Assembly: GCF_021729145.1 (NCBI RefSeq)
Contig: NZ_JAJSLW010000006.1
Coordinates: 62,001 to 126,000 of the forward strand
Length of the DNA stretch: 64,000 nt
Origin: Membranihabitans maritimus
GTDB taxonomy: Bacteria > Bacteroidota > Bacteroidia > Chitinophagales > Saprospiraceae
Direction: 5' to 3'
Shown piece after piece: positions 29,637 through 38,602 of the stretch. A program made the translations under genes and the position numbers. How positions within the stretch are numbered: position 1 is the first letter of the stretch; the number at the start of each line of letters is the position of its first letter. The notes beneath the pieces are model-generated. The model worked only from the letters and a program-made list of their open reading frames with translations. It was not told the DNA's origin and did not search any database.

Positions 29637-30854
29637 ATGTTGTTCAAAATAGCGTGGAAAAATATATGGAGGAATCCGGTAAGATCGGTGATTCTCATTG
29701 TCGCAATCACTCTGGGGATTTGGGCACTGATTTTCATTAACGGGCTCACTACCGGAATGATCAATGGATATATGGAAAACGCTATAAAAAATCGTACCTC
29801 CCATATACAAATTCACTCCGTAGAATACCTTGCAGAAAAGGGCATTCAAAACTATTTCAATACTTCGAAAGTTCTCCCAACACTCAAAAAAGATGAAAAT
29901 GTTATAAATTTCTCCCCCCGGATTTCAATAAGCGGAATGATTTCATCACCTGTTTCCACCCGGGGGATTAATTTAAAGGGAATATATCCTGATTTGGAAA
30001 ATCAGGTATCCGAATTAGATTCAAAAATTATCCGGGGGGAGGGTTTAAAGAGCGATTTGAATAACCCGATCCTCATAAGTATAACGCTGGCAGAAAAATT
30101 AAATGTCAAAATAAAATCAAAGGTAGTTGTCAATTTTCAAAATGTAGATGGAAATGTAACTGCTGCAGCATTCAGGGTATCAGGAATCATCCAAAATGTA
30201 AACGGCCAAAACGATGAAATCAATGCTTTTGTCCCTATCAATAATCTGCAAAAATTAACGGATTTATCACAAGGAGAAGTTCATGAAATTGCTATAACTA
30301 CAAAAGACATTGATCGGGTCGAAGAATTTCAATACACCCTTAGAAGTAAACTACCCGGGAATTTAGTGATCCAAAACTACAAGGAAATCGCTCCGGATCT
30401 GGAATTAATGGGAAGCCAAATCCAGTTGAGCCTGAGTATTATGATTACGATATTTATGCTTGCACTGGTTTTTGGAATTATCAACACCATGCTTATGGCC
30501 GTACTTGAGAGATATCGAGAATTGGGGATGTTAATGGCAGTAGGTATGAATAAAGCGAAGGTGTTTTTTATGGTTGTACTTGAGACCATTTTTCTCACTT
30601 TTGTAGGTGTGCCATTAGGTATGGCCCTGGGAAGACTTACGATTTTTGGAACAGCTTCCCGTGGAATTAATTTGGAGCAATGGGCTGATGGTCTTAACCA
30701 GGTCGGAATGACCAGTGTCATCCATCCCGCACTGGAAGGGAAGTATTACCTGGTCATAGCCCTTTCGGTTTTGATTACAGCAGTTTTGGCATCCCTGTAC
30801 CCAGCCCGGAAGGCTACCTCATTGAAACCAGTGGATGCACTGAGGAAATTGTAA
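29637..30854 (+). CDS. ABC transporter permease, FtsX/LolE/MacB type (2)
   Basis: Second permease of the pair, 405 aa, with the same plan: N-terminal TM (WKNIWRNPVRSVILIVAITLG), periplasmic domain, and three C-terminal TM helices (IMITIFMLALVFGIINTML, IFLTFVGVPLGMALG, LVIALSVLITAVLASLYPA). The motif GIINTMLMAVLERYRELGMLMAVGM is the cytoplasmic coupling region for the ATPase. Two distinct permeases suggest a heterodimer like LolCE. It is separated from permease 1 by 164 bp of repeat-like sequence and from its ATPase by a 535-bp insertion holding a four-helix-bundle gene. Confidence 0.92.
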   Translation: MLFKIAWKNIWRNPVRSVILIVAITLGIWALIFINGLTTGMINGYMENAIKNRTSHIQIHSVEYLAEKGIQNYFNTSKVLPTLKKDENVINFSPRISISGMISSPVSTRGINLKGIYPDLENQVSELDSKIIRGEGLKSDLNNPILISITLAEKLNVKIKSKVVVNFQNVDGNVTAAAFRVSGIIQNVNGQNDEINAFVPINNLQKLTDLSQGEVHEIAITTKDIDRVEEFQYTLRSKLPGNLVIQNYKEIAPDLELMGSQIQLSLSIMITIFMLALVFGIINTMLMAVLERYRELGMLMAVGMNKAKVFFMVVLETIFLTFVGVPLGMALGRLTIFGTASRGINLEQWADGLNQVGMTSVIHPALEGKYYLVIALSVLITAVLASLYPARKATSLKPVDALRKL

Positions 30855-30900
30855 GTGGTAAGACTGGAGGCCGAAGACCGAAGAAGTACGTGAACATTAA
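30855..30900. repeat. GAAG/CCGAAG-type repeat, left flank of the four-helix-bundle gene
   Basis: Short reiterations of (g)gccgaagaccgaagaag. On the opposite strand this reads cttcggtcttcgg, related to the cttc-rich sequence on the other side of the gene, so the flanks are roughly inverted. Confidence 0.45.
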
Positions 30901-30930
30901 AAAATTTGTACATGAATAATCACTAAAGCA

Positions 30931-31254
30931 ATGAAATTTAAATTCGAAGATTTGATCATTTGGCAAAAGGCCATGGCATTTGGTGAAGATTTAAATAAGA
31001 TAACTTATAAATCTCCAAAAGAGGAAAACTACAATTTGTCCTCACAACTGAGAAGGGCTGCAGATTCTATTGCGCTTAACATAGCAAAAGGTTCTATAGG
31101 TCAATCCAATCCGGAATATAGAAAATTTATTGGATATTCAATTCGCTCTTTAGCAGAAGTCATTACTTGCCTTTACAAGCCACGGAATAGAAATTACATT
31201 TCAGAAAAAGAATTTGAAAACCATTATAACGAAGCGAAGCATTTGACCTCATGA
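30931..31254 (+). CDS. Four-helix-bundle protein (23S rRNA IVP type), C-terminus frameshifted
   Basis: A 107-aa frame of the four-helix-bundle family first found as proteins encoded in 23S rRNA intervening sequences; function unknown. Signatures are FEDLIIWQKAM, SSQLRRAADSIALNIAKGS, NPEYRKFIGYSIRSLAEV and YISEKEFENHYNEAKHL. It ends early with TS-stop at 31254. The expected C-terminal helix (MNMIIAFRKRIK-stop) is present in another frame at 31251-31289, as if about five bases (acctc) were inserted. The product is therefore probably truncated by about 12 residues. It interrupts the ABC operon and is flanked by cttc/gaag-rich repeats, which suggests insertion as a unit. Confidence 0.78.
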   Translation: MKFKFEDLIIWQKAMAFGEDLNKITYKSPKEENYNLSSQLRRAADSIALNIAKGSIGQSNPEYRKFIGYSIRSLAEVITCLYKPRNRNYISEKEFENHYNEAKHLTS

Positions 31255-31294
31255 ATATGATCATTGCGTTCAGAAAAAGGATAAAATAAAGTAC

Positions 31295-31385
31295 GAAGTT
31301 TTTTTAAACCATAAACTTCAAGTTTTCTTTTTTTCTTCATGCTTCGAACTGTCTTTATGCTCCGGACTTCAAGCTTAAAAAATAC
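31295..31385. repeat. Degenerate ACTTC/CTTCGAACT repeats, right flank of the four-helix-bundle gene
   Basis: Imperfect units aaacttcaag, cttcatgcttcgaact, tatgctccggacttcaagc follow each other over about 90 bp. They give a spurious minus-strand frame with repeating KLEVRS/KTVRSMK-like peptides. No protein is called here. Confidence 0.55.
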
Positions 31386-31389
31386 CATC

Positions 31390-32103
31390 ATGAAAAACAC
31401 AATAATCAAAACAAAAAACCTCCACAAAACATATCAGGAAACCAAGGTCCCTGTACACGCCCTCCGTGGAGTAGACCTGGAAATTAAAAAAGGTGAATTC
31501 ACTGCAATTGTAGGGCCTTCAGGTTCTGGTAAATCAACCCTTTTGAATATTATCGGTGGATTGGATAATCCGTCCGAAGGATCCATAGAAGTATCCGGAA
31601 TAGATATAACATCACTGTCAGCCTCTCAATTAATCGATTTTCGAAAAAAGAACATCGGTTTTGTGTTTCAGTCGTATAACTTAATACCCGTATTGACGGC
31701 CCTGGAAAATGTAGAATTTATTATGCTGCTCCAAAAAAGGGACAAGGAACAACGAAGGAAAAGAGCTGTAGACCTCTTAAAAGCCGTAGGGCTTGGCGAT
31801 AAAATCCATAATCGTCCCAATGAACTCTCGGGCGGACAACAACAAAGAGTTGCCGTGGCCAGGGCTTTAGCATCAAAACCTTCATTTGTACTGGCAGATG
31901 AACCAACAGCCAACCTGGATTCAACCTCTACGGCCAACCTCCTCGATATTATGGAAAATCTCAACAGGGAAGAAAATATGACATTTGTATTTTCCACCCA
32001 CGATCAAAGGGTAATAGACCGTGCCCATCGAATAATAAACCTGGAAGATGGTTTGATCAGCGAAGATAAAATTGTAAAAAAGAACCAACCGCTTTCCCGG
32101 TAG
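31390..32103 (+). CDS. ABC transporter ATP-binding protein, LolD/MacB type
   Basis: Cytoplasmic ATPase of 237 aa energising the two FtsX-type permeases. The start at 31390 (MKNTIIKTKNLHKTY) is chosen over the upstream 31339 because that extension is translated repeat sequence. Motifs are Walker A GPSGSGKST (42-50), Q-loop VFQSYNLIPVLTALENV, signature LSGGQQQRVAVARAL, Walker B VLADEPTANLDS and H-loop FSTHD. The LolD-like spacing after the Q-loop supports the LolCDE/MacB superfamily. It precedes the barrel gene by 16 bp. Confidence 0.95.
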   Translation: MKNTIIKTKNLHKTYQETKVPVHALRGVDLEIKKGEFTAIVGPSGSGKSTLLNIIGGLDNPSEGSIEVSGIDITSLSASQLIDFRKKNIGFVFQSYNLIPVLTALENVEFIMLLQKRDKEQRRKRAVDLLKAVGLGDKIHNRPNELSGGQQQRVAVARALASKPSFVLADEPTANLDSTSTANLLDIMENLNREENMTFVFSTHDQRVIDRAHRIINLEDGLISEDKIVKKNQPLSR

Positions 32104-32119
32104 AATAAAAAACCATAAC

Positions 32120-33283
32120 ATGGATTACAGGTTTCTATTATTTGCTTTATTTATTGGTCTCCAGACGAGCTTTGCCCAATCCGATAATGATTCAAGCCGT
32201 ACGCAATTCGTTACTTCCAATGGCTATATCAAACAAATGCAAACGGTCCTATACCAACCCCACATAAACCAGGTTTTGACAGATGGGCTGTTCCAACATC
32301 GTTTAAATGCCACTTTTTTACCGAACAATAATGTTATCAACCTTCATGCAGGATTGAGGTCCCGGATGTTTTACGGTAATTATTTTGAATTAAGCCCTCA
32401 AATGGGCGAGACCATCCACGACCAAAATAATGATTATTTAAAATTATCATTCAACCTTATTGATAATAAAAAGCTCCTTTTGAACACCTATTTGGATCGC
32501 CTGTACGCTGAGTTTACAATGGATAAGGTTGAAATAAGGGTCGGGAGACAACGCATCAATTGGGGAATCAGTACATTCTGGAACCCAAATGACCTATTTA
32601 ATGCTTACGATTTTACCGATTTTGACTACGAAGAACGCCCTGGTGCTGATGCTATCAGAGCCACATGGTATACCGGCCCTGTCTCCCGTCTCGAAGGGGC
32701 TATTCAAATGGCTGATAACTGGAATAATGTTACGGCAGCAATGCTATACAGGTGGAATATGGCAAATTTTGATTTTCAGGTTATAGGTGGAAAATACAGA
32801 AATGACTTTATAGTCGGTGGAGGGTGGTCTGGTTACCTGGGTGATATCGGATGGAAAAATGAATTTTCATATTTTTTTTCAGGTGCACAAAGAACTTTCA
32901 ATCTTTCCTCCGGATTTGATTTTTCATTTGACAATGGACTATTCACCAGTATTGGCTACTTATTCAATGAACTCGGAATCACGAACACCGGGACCGGCAA
33001 CCTCTTTACTTTTCAATTATCTGCCAAGAATTTATACCCGTACCGTCACGCCATATTTATAAATGCCAATTACCCGTTTTCTCCTATTTTAGGAGGAGGA
33101 ATGTCCGTAGTGTATTCACCTGTCGAAGCACAACCTTTTTTTATCAGCCCTAATTTGACTTATAGTCTGGCGCAGAATTGGGACCTTGATTTCTTTTCCC
33201 AACTTTTCCTGGCAAAGGACAATTCTTCAGTAATCGGAACAGACATCTTTGCTTTCTTTTTGAGATTGCGGCTTTCAATGTAA
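32120..33283 (+). CDS. Outer membrane beta-barrel protein, DUF1302-like
   Basis: 387 aa with a signal peptide (cleaved after SFAQ) and alternating amphipathic strands up to a terminal FFLRLRLSM, as in outer membrane barrels. The segment VGRQRINWGISTFWNPNDLF resembles the GRQ…WG…NPxD motif of DUF1302-type proteins, which in other phyla are encoded next to LolA-like proteins and lipid-moving transporters. It is the last gene of the TetR-LolA-like-ABC operon and is the likely outer membrane acceptor or exit point. The family assignment is tentative; the barrel topology is well supported. Confidence 0.72.
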   Translation: MDYRFLLFALFIGLQTSFAQSDNDSSRTQFVTSNGYIKQMQTVLYQPHINQVLTDGLFQHRLNATFLPNNNVINLHAGLRSRMFYGNYFELSPQMGETIHDQNNDYLKLSFNLIDNKKLLLNTYLDRLYAEFTMDKVEIRVGRQRINWGISTFWNPNDLFNAYDFTDFDYEERPGADAIRATWYTGPVSRLEGAIQMADNWNNVTAAMLYRWNMANFDFQVIGGKYRNDFIVGGGWSGYLGDIGWKNEFSYFFSGAQRTFNLSSGFDFSFDNGLFTSIGYLFNELGITNTGTGNLFTFQLSAKNLYPYRHAIFINANYPFSPILGGGMSVVYSPVEAQPFFISPNLTYSLAQNWDLDFFSQLFLAKDNSSVIGTDIFAFFLRLRLSM

Positions 33284-33418
33284 GTAGGTAACACGCTACC
33301 TGAATTATTATCCCAATTAATACGAGGCCATAGCTCCATAAATTGGAAGAATATCAGGTACTCAAAGACTATCACACACCGGGGAAAAAGGACTTTTACA
33401 AGTAATGCTGACTTCTAC

Positions 33419-34513
33419 TTATTCCAAAATAGATCCGCCCTCTTCAATAAATAAATAATCGTAGTGAACGAGGACTTTTTGTTTTTGTAATCCCAACCTC
33501 TTCCTTGTCTTTTCTGAACTGTACTCCGCTTTTCCCCATCCGATTATATTTCCTTCCTCGCTAACAATTTTTATAATATCACCCTTTCTAAACTCCGAAA
33601 TAACATCCACAATTCCAACGGGCAACAGGCTGGTAGCTTTATCCGAGTTCAACGCTTGTATAGCACCTTGGTTAATTACAACCTTTCCGTTGGAGAAAGT
33701 ACCAGAGTGAGCGATCCACTTCTTCCGGTTACGCTTGAAATCCTTTGCAGCAAAAACCGTATGGTCCACATTTTCATTTATGATGTCTACGAGAATATTG
33801 TCCCTTAATCCATTGGCAATGTGTACACTAATACCCAACCCTGCAGTTTTTCGTGCCATACTGGCTTTCGTAATCATTCCGCCCCTTCCAAAAGAAGACT
33901 TTTCAGAACCAATAAATTCTCCGGGCTTGAATTCAGACGGCTCAATTTCCTGGATAAGTCGGGCTCCATCATCATTCGGTGGCCGATCGTAAATCCCATC
34001 TACATTTGTCAAAATAATAAGAGCATCAGCTTCTGTCATTGCTGCTATTAGTCCAGCCAATTCATCATTATCAGTAAACATTAGCTCCGTGACAGCTACT
34101 ACATCATTTTCATTTACTACAGGTATTACACCGTGTCCCAACAAATGATGGATGCACTGCCTCATATTCAAATAATGCCTTCTGCTACGAAAGTCTTCCC
34201 GGGTAACCATTACCTGGGCACACATCATTCCAAGTGGTTCCCACTGCTCTTGCCAGGCTTGCACCAATTTCACCTGACCGGTTGCAGCCCAAACCTGCCT
34301 CGCCGCCAGGCTATTTTTTGTATCTACATTCAGGTTCAAACTTCGGCCAAATGCAACTGCACCCGAAGAAACAAGAACGGTTTTGATGCCCGTTTCTTCC
34401 AACCTGTGGATCTGTTGTGCCAATTCCGACATCCTATCCATATCGGGTAACCCATCCGACCGTGTAAGTACATTCGAACCAATCTTGACAACTATGGTTT
34501 TATAACTGAGCAT
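33419..34513 (-). CDS. proB: Glutamate 5-kinase
   Basis: First step of proline synthesis: phosphorylates glutamate to glutamyl 5-phosphate in the cytoplasm. It is 364 aa with the amino acid kinase domain (TIVVKIGSNVLT, VSSGAVAFG, VVNENDVVA, FTDNDELAGLIA, ILTNVDGIYD, GRGGMITKASMA) and a C-terminal PUA domain from about residue 275 (SLLPVGIVDVISEFRKGDII). No proA is adjacent. It is divergent from glyA and convergent with the barrel gene. Confidence 0.95.
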   Translation of the reverse strand: MLSYKTIVVKIGSNVLTRSDGLPDMDRMSELAQQIHRLEETGIKTVLVSSGAVAFGRSLNLNVDTKNSLAARQVWAATGQVKLVQAWQEQWEPLGMMCAQVMVTREDFRSRRHYLNMRQCIHHLLGHGVIPVVNENDVVAVTELMFTDNDELAGLIAAMTEADALIILTNVDGIYDRPPNDDGARLIQEIEPSEFKPGEFIGSEKSSFGRGGMITKASMARKTAGLGISVHIANGLRDNILVDIINENVDHTVFAAKDFKRNRKKWIAHSGTFSNGKVVINQGAIQALNSDKATSLLPVGIVDVISEFRKGDIIKIVSEEGNIIGWGKAEYSSEKTRKRLGLQKQKVLVHYDYLFIEEGGSILE

Positions 34514-34533
34514 AGCTTATGCTTTTCATCTTT

Positions 34534-34541
34534 CAAAGATA
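34534..34541 (-). promoter_or_regulatory. Candidate -7 element for proB
   Basis: TATCTTTG on the minus strand, 20 bp upstream of the proB start, matches TAnnTTTG exactly. The -33 box is poor. Confidence 0.5.
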
Positions 34542-34626
34542 GAAAGTATTTAAAATTAAAATATCGAAATAATACTTTTACCCGGTATAGAGTAGAAAAG
34601 ATATTTATACGCCTTTTTACGGTGAA

Positions 34627-34659
34627 TTGCTTTTTTTAATCATAAAAAATTTACCTTTG
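34627..34659 (+). promoter_or_regulatory. Bacteroidota-type promoter for glyA
   Basis: TTG at 34627-34629 and TACCTTTG at 34652-34659, spaced 22 nt, give a near-consensus phylum promoter. The start codon of glyA is 31 bp further on, so the leader is about 25 nt. Confidence 0.63.
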
Positions 34660-34690
34660 AGCCTCATTAAATTTTACGAAAATTTAACCA

Positions 34691-35965
34691 ATGAAAGATC
34701 CGCAAATACTCGAGTTAATCAATGACGAATTAAGCAGGCAGCGACATGGAATAGAACTCATCGCTTCTGAAAATTTTTGCAGTTCAGATGTACTGAATGC
34801 CATGGGCACATGCCTGACCAATAAATATGCCGAGGGCTATCCAGGCAAAAGATATTACGGAGGATGTGAAGTCGTTGATAAAATCGAGCAATTAGCCATA
34901 GATCGGTTAAAAGAATTGTTCGGTGCGGAATATGCAAACGTACAACCTCATTCCGGATCACAGGCCAATGCAGCTGTGTATTTGGCTACACTGAAAGCAG
35001 GCGACACCATTCTCGGATTTGACCTTTCCCATGGAGGGCACCTTACACATGGATCACCAGTGAGTTTTTCCGGTAAAAACTACCGCGCCGTCCACTATGG
35101 AGTAGAAAAAGAAACCGGTAGAATAGATATGAGCAAGGTACGGGAAGTAGCACAGAAAGAGCAGCCAAAACTCATTATTTGCGGTGCTTCAGCTTATGCA
35201 CGGGACTGGGATTACAAAGAGTTCAGGGCGATAGCCGATGAAGTGGGAGCCTTATTGATGGCTGATATTGCTCACCCTGCAGGATTAATTGCAGCTAAAA
35301 AGCTCAATGACCCCATGCCCTACTGCCATATAGTAACCAGCACGACTCACAAAACCTTGCGCGGTCCCCGGGGTGGAATCATCATGATGGGTAAGGATTT
35401 CGAGAACCCATGGGGAAGAAAAACGCGAAAAGGCAAAGCCATAAAAATGTCTTCCATCCTCAATAGCGGTGTTTTCCCCGGCATGCAGGGAGGACCATTG
35501 GAACATGTTATAGCAGCAAAGGCCGTATCATTTAATGAAGCGTTACAACCTGAATTTGGAGATTATGCCGACCAGGTAATCTCTAATGCAAGAGCGATGG
35601 CAGAATTATTTGTAGAAAAAGGGTATAAAATCATTAGCGGAGGAACCGATAATCACATGATGTTGATTGACTTACGGAATAAAGGACTGACCGGGAAAGA
35701 TGCCGAAAACGCCCTTGTGGCAGCAGATATCACTGTAAACAAAAATATGGTACCATTTGATACGGAATCACCGTTCGTTACTTCCGGCATCCGAATAGGT
35801 GCAGCTGCAGTCACCAGTCGTGGATTCTCTGAAGATCACAGTAGACAGGTTGTTGAATGGATTGATCTAATTCTATCCGATATTAAAAATAACGAGAAGA
35901 TCCAATCAATAAAAGGAGAAATTAACGAGTATATGAAGCAATTCCAGTTGTATCCGGAGAGGTAA
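34691..35965 (+). CDS. glyA: Serine hydroxymethyltransferase
   Basis: PLP enzyme that interconverts serine and glycine while loading tetrahydrofolate with a one-carbon unit. It is 424 aa. Signatures are [42 protein letters not shown], and the PLP lysine K221 in [15 protein letters not shown]. It stands alone behind its own promoter. The 183 bp downstream, before the converging GH16 gene, hold nothing recognisable. Confidence 0.98.
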   Translation: MKDPQILELINDELSRQRHGIELIASENFCSSDVLNAMGTCLTNKYAEGYPGKRYYGGCEVVDKIEQLAIDRLKELFGAEYANVQPHSGSQANAAVYLATLKAGDTILGFDLSHGGHLTHGSPVSFSGKNYRAVHYGVEKETGRIDMSKVREVAQKEQPKLIICGASAYARDWDYKEFRAIADEVGALLMADIAHPAGLIAAKKLNDPMPYCHIVTSTTHKTLRGPRGGIIMMGKDFENPWGRKTRKGKAIKMSSILNSGVFPGMQGGPLEHVIAAKAVSFNEALQPEFGDYADQVISNARAMAELFVEKGYKIISGGTDNHMMLIDLRNKGLTGKDAENALVAADITVNKNMVPFDTESPFVTSGIRIGAAAVTSRGFSEDHSRQVVEWIDLILSDIKNNEKIQSIKGEINEYMKQFQLYPER

Positions 35966-36148
35966 AATCCGAAAATCGATGAGAAATGACGTTAAGCTAA
36001 TGAACCGCTTCGCAATTTATATCGAGTAGGAATTGCCTACAGTTTACGACTGTTGGTTGTGGCTCAAAATAAGTATTCTTGAATTGGTGGCGATATGTCA
36101 GATGCTAAGCCTTTCATTATTACCATGTATTCGAATGGTGTCGGCGGA

Positions 36149-36985
36149 CTACTTTTCCTGATACACCCTTACATAATCCACCAGATATCTGGAAGGAAAT
36201 TCCGTTTCCGAAGGATCACCACCATTCATTCCTCCTATAGCGAGATTGAGTAATATATAGTGGGGTTGATGAAAAGGGTTTATCCCATCACTTTCATTAA
36301 TGGTATGGGATAAATCCACTTCATTCACCAATTCATCATCAATGAATATTTTCATCGAATCTTTATTCCATTCCAGGGTCCATATATGAAAATCGTCCGA
36401 CCATTCCTCACCGAATTTTTCAATAGGGATCTTTTTATCATCCCATTTCGCCTTGAATCTCTGATCTGTTCCCCAGGCAAAATTGGCCAGGATCATCCCC
36501 CTGTAATATTCCATGATATCGCATTCTCCATTAGAAGGCCACTCCCCTTCCACACCCAGGGTCCATATTGCAGGCCACAATCCCGGACGGGCATCGATCT
36601 TTGCCCTCACTTCTATTTTCCCAAACTTCCACTGATGTTTTGTCTGTGTTTTGAGACAAGATGAAGTATACCAGATCTTTTCCCGGGAAGTCCTCCAGTT
36701 AGTACTTCCTTCTCTATATATGGGATTAGGCATATCTACTTCACGCGCTTCAATAACCAGGTATCCGTCTTTACAACTGGCATTTTCTTCCTGATACCAC
36801 TGTTCCTCTTCATTTCTTACAAATCCCTCTTCAAAAATCCAGTTATCCGGATCAGGAGGTCCATGTTCACTAAACTCGTCAGACCAGACAAGCTGATACA
36901 CAGCATTTACATCTTGCGCATTTGATATAACAATCGATGTGTGACAAAAAATTAATATTCCAATTGTTATTATTATATTTTTCAT
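36149..36985 (-). CDS. Secreted glycoside hydrolase family 16
   Basis: Endo-acting beta-glucan or galactan hydrolase of GH16, 278 aa, with an N-terminal signal peptide (cleavage near ISNAQD). The ExDxxE active site reads E154-C-D156-I-M-E159 in NGECDIMEYY, with E154 as nucleophile and E159 as acid/base. Other family blocks are VWSDEFSEHGPPDPDNW, FGKIEVRAKIDARPGLWPAIW and YLVDYVRVYQ at the end. The layout resembles laminarinase-like GH16, but subfamily cannot be fixed by eye. No carbohydrate-binding module or sorting domain is present. It is divergent from the metallophosphoesterase gene. Confidence 0.94.
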   Translation of the reverse strand: MKNIIITIGILIFCHTSIVISNAQDVNAVYQLVWSDEFSEHGPPDPDNWIFEEGFVRNEEEQWYQEENASCKDGYLVIEAREVDMPNPIYREGSTNWRTSREKIWYTSSCLKTQTKHQWKFGKIEVRAKIDARPGLWPAIWTLGVEGEWPSNGECDIMEYYRGMILANFAWGTDQRFKAKWDDKKIPIEKFGEEWSDDFHIWTLEWNKDSMKIFIDDELVNEVDLSHTINESDGINPFHQPHYILLNLAIGGMNGGDPSETEFPSRYLVDYVRVYQEK

Positions 36986-37048
36986 GTCACTAAAAGATAG
37001 TATATTTTTACTGGTAATTTTAAACCTAATAAAATAATAATTCTCCCT

Positions 37049-38125
37049 ATGAAGTTCGCAATTACTGTTTTAGTAATTTTATCCATTACTCAATTTGCTT
37101 ACAGTCAGGAAAATGAATATCAAGATCCGGAATTAGAACATAAAGATTCCTGGTCCCTTGTCATCCTCCCGGATCCGCAGACCTATGTCAAGTTCGAACG
37201 AAATCAGGGGATATTCGATATTATGACTACCTGGATCGCAGAGAATATTGATCCACTCAATATCAAAATGGTACTATGTACGGGTGACCTGGTCGAACAA
37301 AACAATATCCTAAAAGGTGTCGGGGTCAATGGAAACCAAAGCAGCATTAACCAATGGCGGGCAGTGGACAGGGCCATTACCAGATTGGACCAAAAAGTCT
37401 CCTATGTATTGGCTGCGGGAAATCATGATTTTGGTTATAAAAATATAGAAACTCGACACACTTACTACGATAAATATATTACGGCAGACAGAAATCTGCT
37501 AAACGAGAAGATGTTGCGAGAATATTTTTACAATAAATCCGGGATGCCTACCCTGGCTAATTCTGTTTCTGAATGGATCGATCCCAATGGTATTCCTTAT
37601 ATATTCCTCAACCTGGAATTTGCACCGAGGGATGAGGTCCTGGAATGGGCCCGAAAAACGATAGACCAGGCAAAGTACGAAAATCATCGTGTCGTCGTAC
37701 TTACTCATTCCTATATGAATTCTGCCAATGAACGGATAGAAAAGGAAAATTACCCTATCGAAAATGGAAATTACGGGCAGGCGATTTGGGAAAAATTGAT
37801 ATATCCCTCCAGAAATGTACGTATGGTAATTGCCGGACATATTGGCAAACCGGACGATCCCAAAGGTCATGTTGCTTTCAATCAAGATCCCAAATCAGAC
37901 GGGGAAATCGTCACACAAATGGTATTTAATGCACAGGCATTAGGAGGCGGCTGGCACGGCAATGGCGGTGATGGTTGGTTGCGGTATCTGGAATTTATGC
38001 CGGATGGTAAAACGGTGAAAGTGAAGACCTTTTCACCATATTTTGCGCTTTCACCCGCTACCCGACATTTGGCCTGGCGAACGGCAGAATATGATGAATT
38101 TGTGTTTTCCGTTGAAGAAAAATAA
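37049..38125 (+). CDS. Secreted metallophosphoesterase (calcineurin-like)
   Basis: 358 aa with signal peptide ending in FAYSQ. Dinuclear-metal phosphoesterase motifs are present: D42-P-Q44 in place of the usual DxH, GD79-80 (CTGDLVEQ), GNHD at 124-127, TH in VVVLTHSY and GH in VIAGHIGKP. The DxQ variant is recurrent in secreted members of this superfamily but means one metal ligand differs. The natural substrate is unknown. It shares a 63-bp divergent promoter region with the GH16 gene; a joint role in extracellular polymer use is possible but unproven. Confidence 0.9.
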   Translation: MKFAITVLVILSITQFAYSQENEYQDPELEHKDSWSLVILPDPQTYVKFERNQGIFDIMTTWIAENIDPLNIKMVLCTGDLVEQNNILKGVGVNGNQSSINQWRAVDRAITRLDQKVSYVLAAGNHDFGYKNIETRHTYYDKYITADRNLLNEKMLREYFYNKSGMPTLANSVSEWIDPNGIPYIFLNLEFAPRDEVLEWARKTIDQAKYENHRVVVLTHSYMNSANERIEKENYPIENGNYGQAIWEKLIYPSRNVRMVIAGHIGKPDDPKGHVAFNQDPKSDGEIVTQMVFNAQALGGGWHGNGGDGWLRYLEFMPDGKTVKVKTFSPYFALSPATRHLAWRTAEYDEFVFSVEEK

Positions 38126-38602
38126 TGTAAAAACCTATATCGAATTCATAAGGGAGTACTTTCAGCAAGGGTTTATATATGATAGTAGAACTAATGCTAG
38201 TGGGTCAAACACTAAGTTGCTCTGGTATAAGTCGCAGATATTTTTGTGCAAATCAAGGCGACGGTGAAGGAAGATCCCTGGTTTTCTGACTGCAACGCAA
38301 CGATGAGATGCACATAAAGATCAAGACTTGGTACTCATATGAATTTAGTGGTTGATACACTAGATAAATTTTCTTCCAGATATTCAATGATAGATGTGGT
38401 GGAAGCTCACCATTAGTTGACTGAATAACAGATACATGTCTCATTAGGTTTTGCAGCGCAATCTATCAGAGGAGATCAAATTTATTCCGTGGCTTTATGA
38501 AATAATTGCTGTCAACTTCTCCTTATCTACCATTTTGGCAGATGGGGTACACCAAACGTGTTATATTTTACATCTTAAAAGTAAATTCTGAATCGCTATC
38601 TT
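38126..38602. other. 477-bp intergenic region, nothing recognised
   Basis: No gene, RNA or clear repeat. A 63-codon minus-strand frame (38253-38444) has no family-like sequence. The last 60 bp are AT-rich and probably carry the promoter of the thioredoxin-like gene (a TATATTTT sequence resembles the -7 element). Confidence 0.4.

Noticed and set aside
29370-29849. 159-codon minus-strand frame across the two permease genes
   Set aside because: Most of it is the complement of conserved permease sequence and the low-complexity spacer.
31224-31427. 67-codon minus-strand frame with repeating KLEVRS/KTVRSMK peptides
   Set aside because: It is the translation of degenerate intergenic repeats beside the four-helix-bundle gene.
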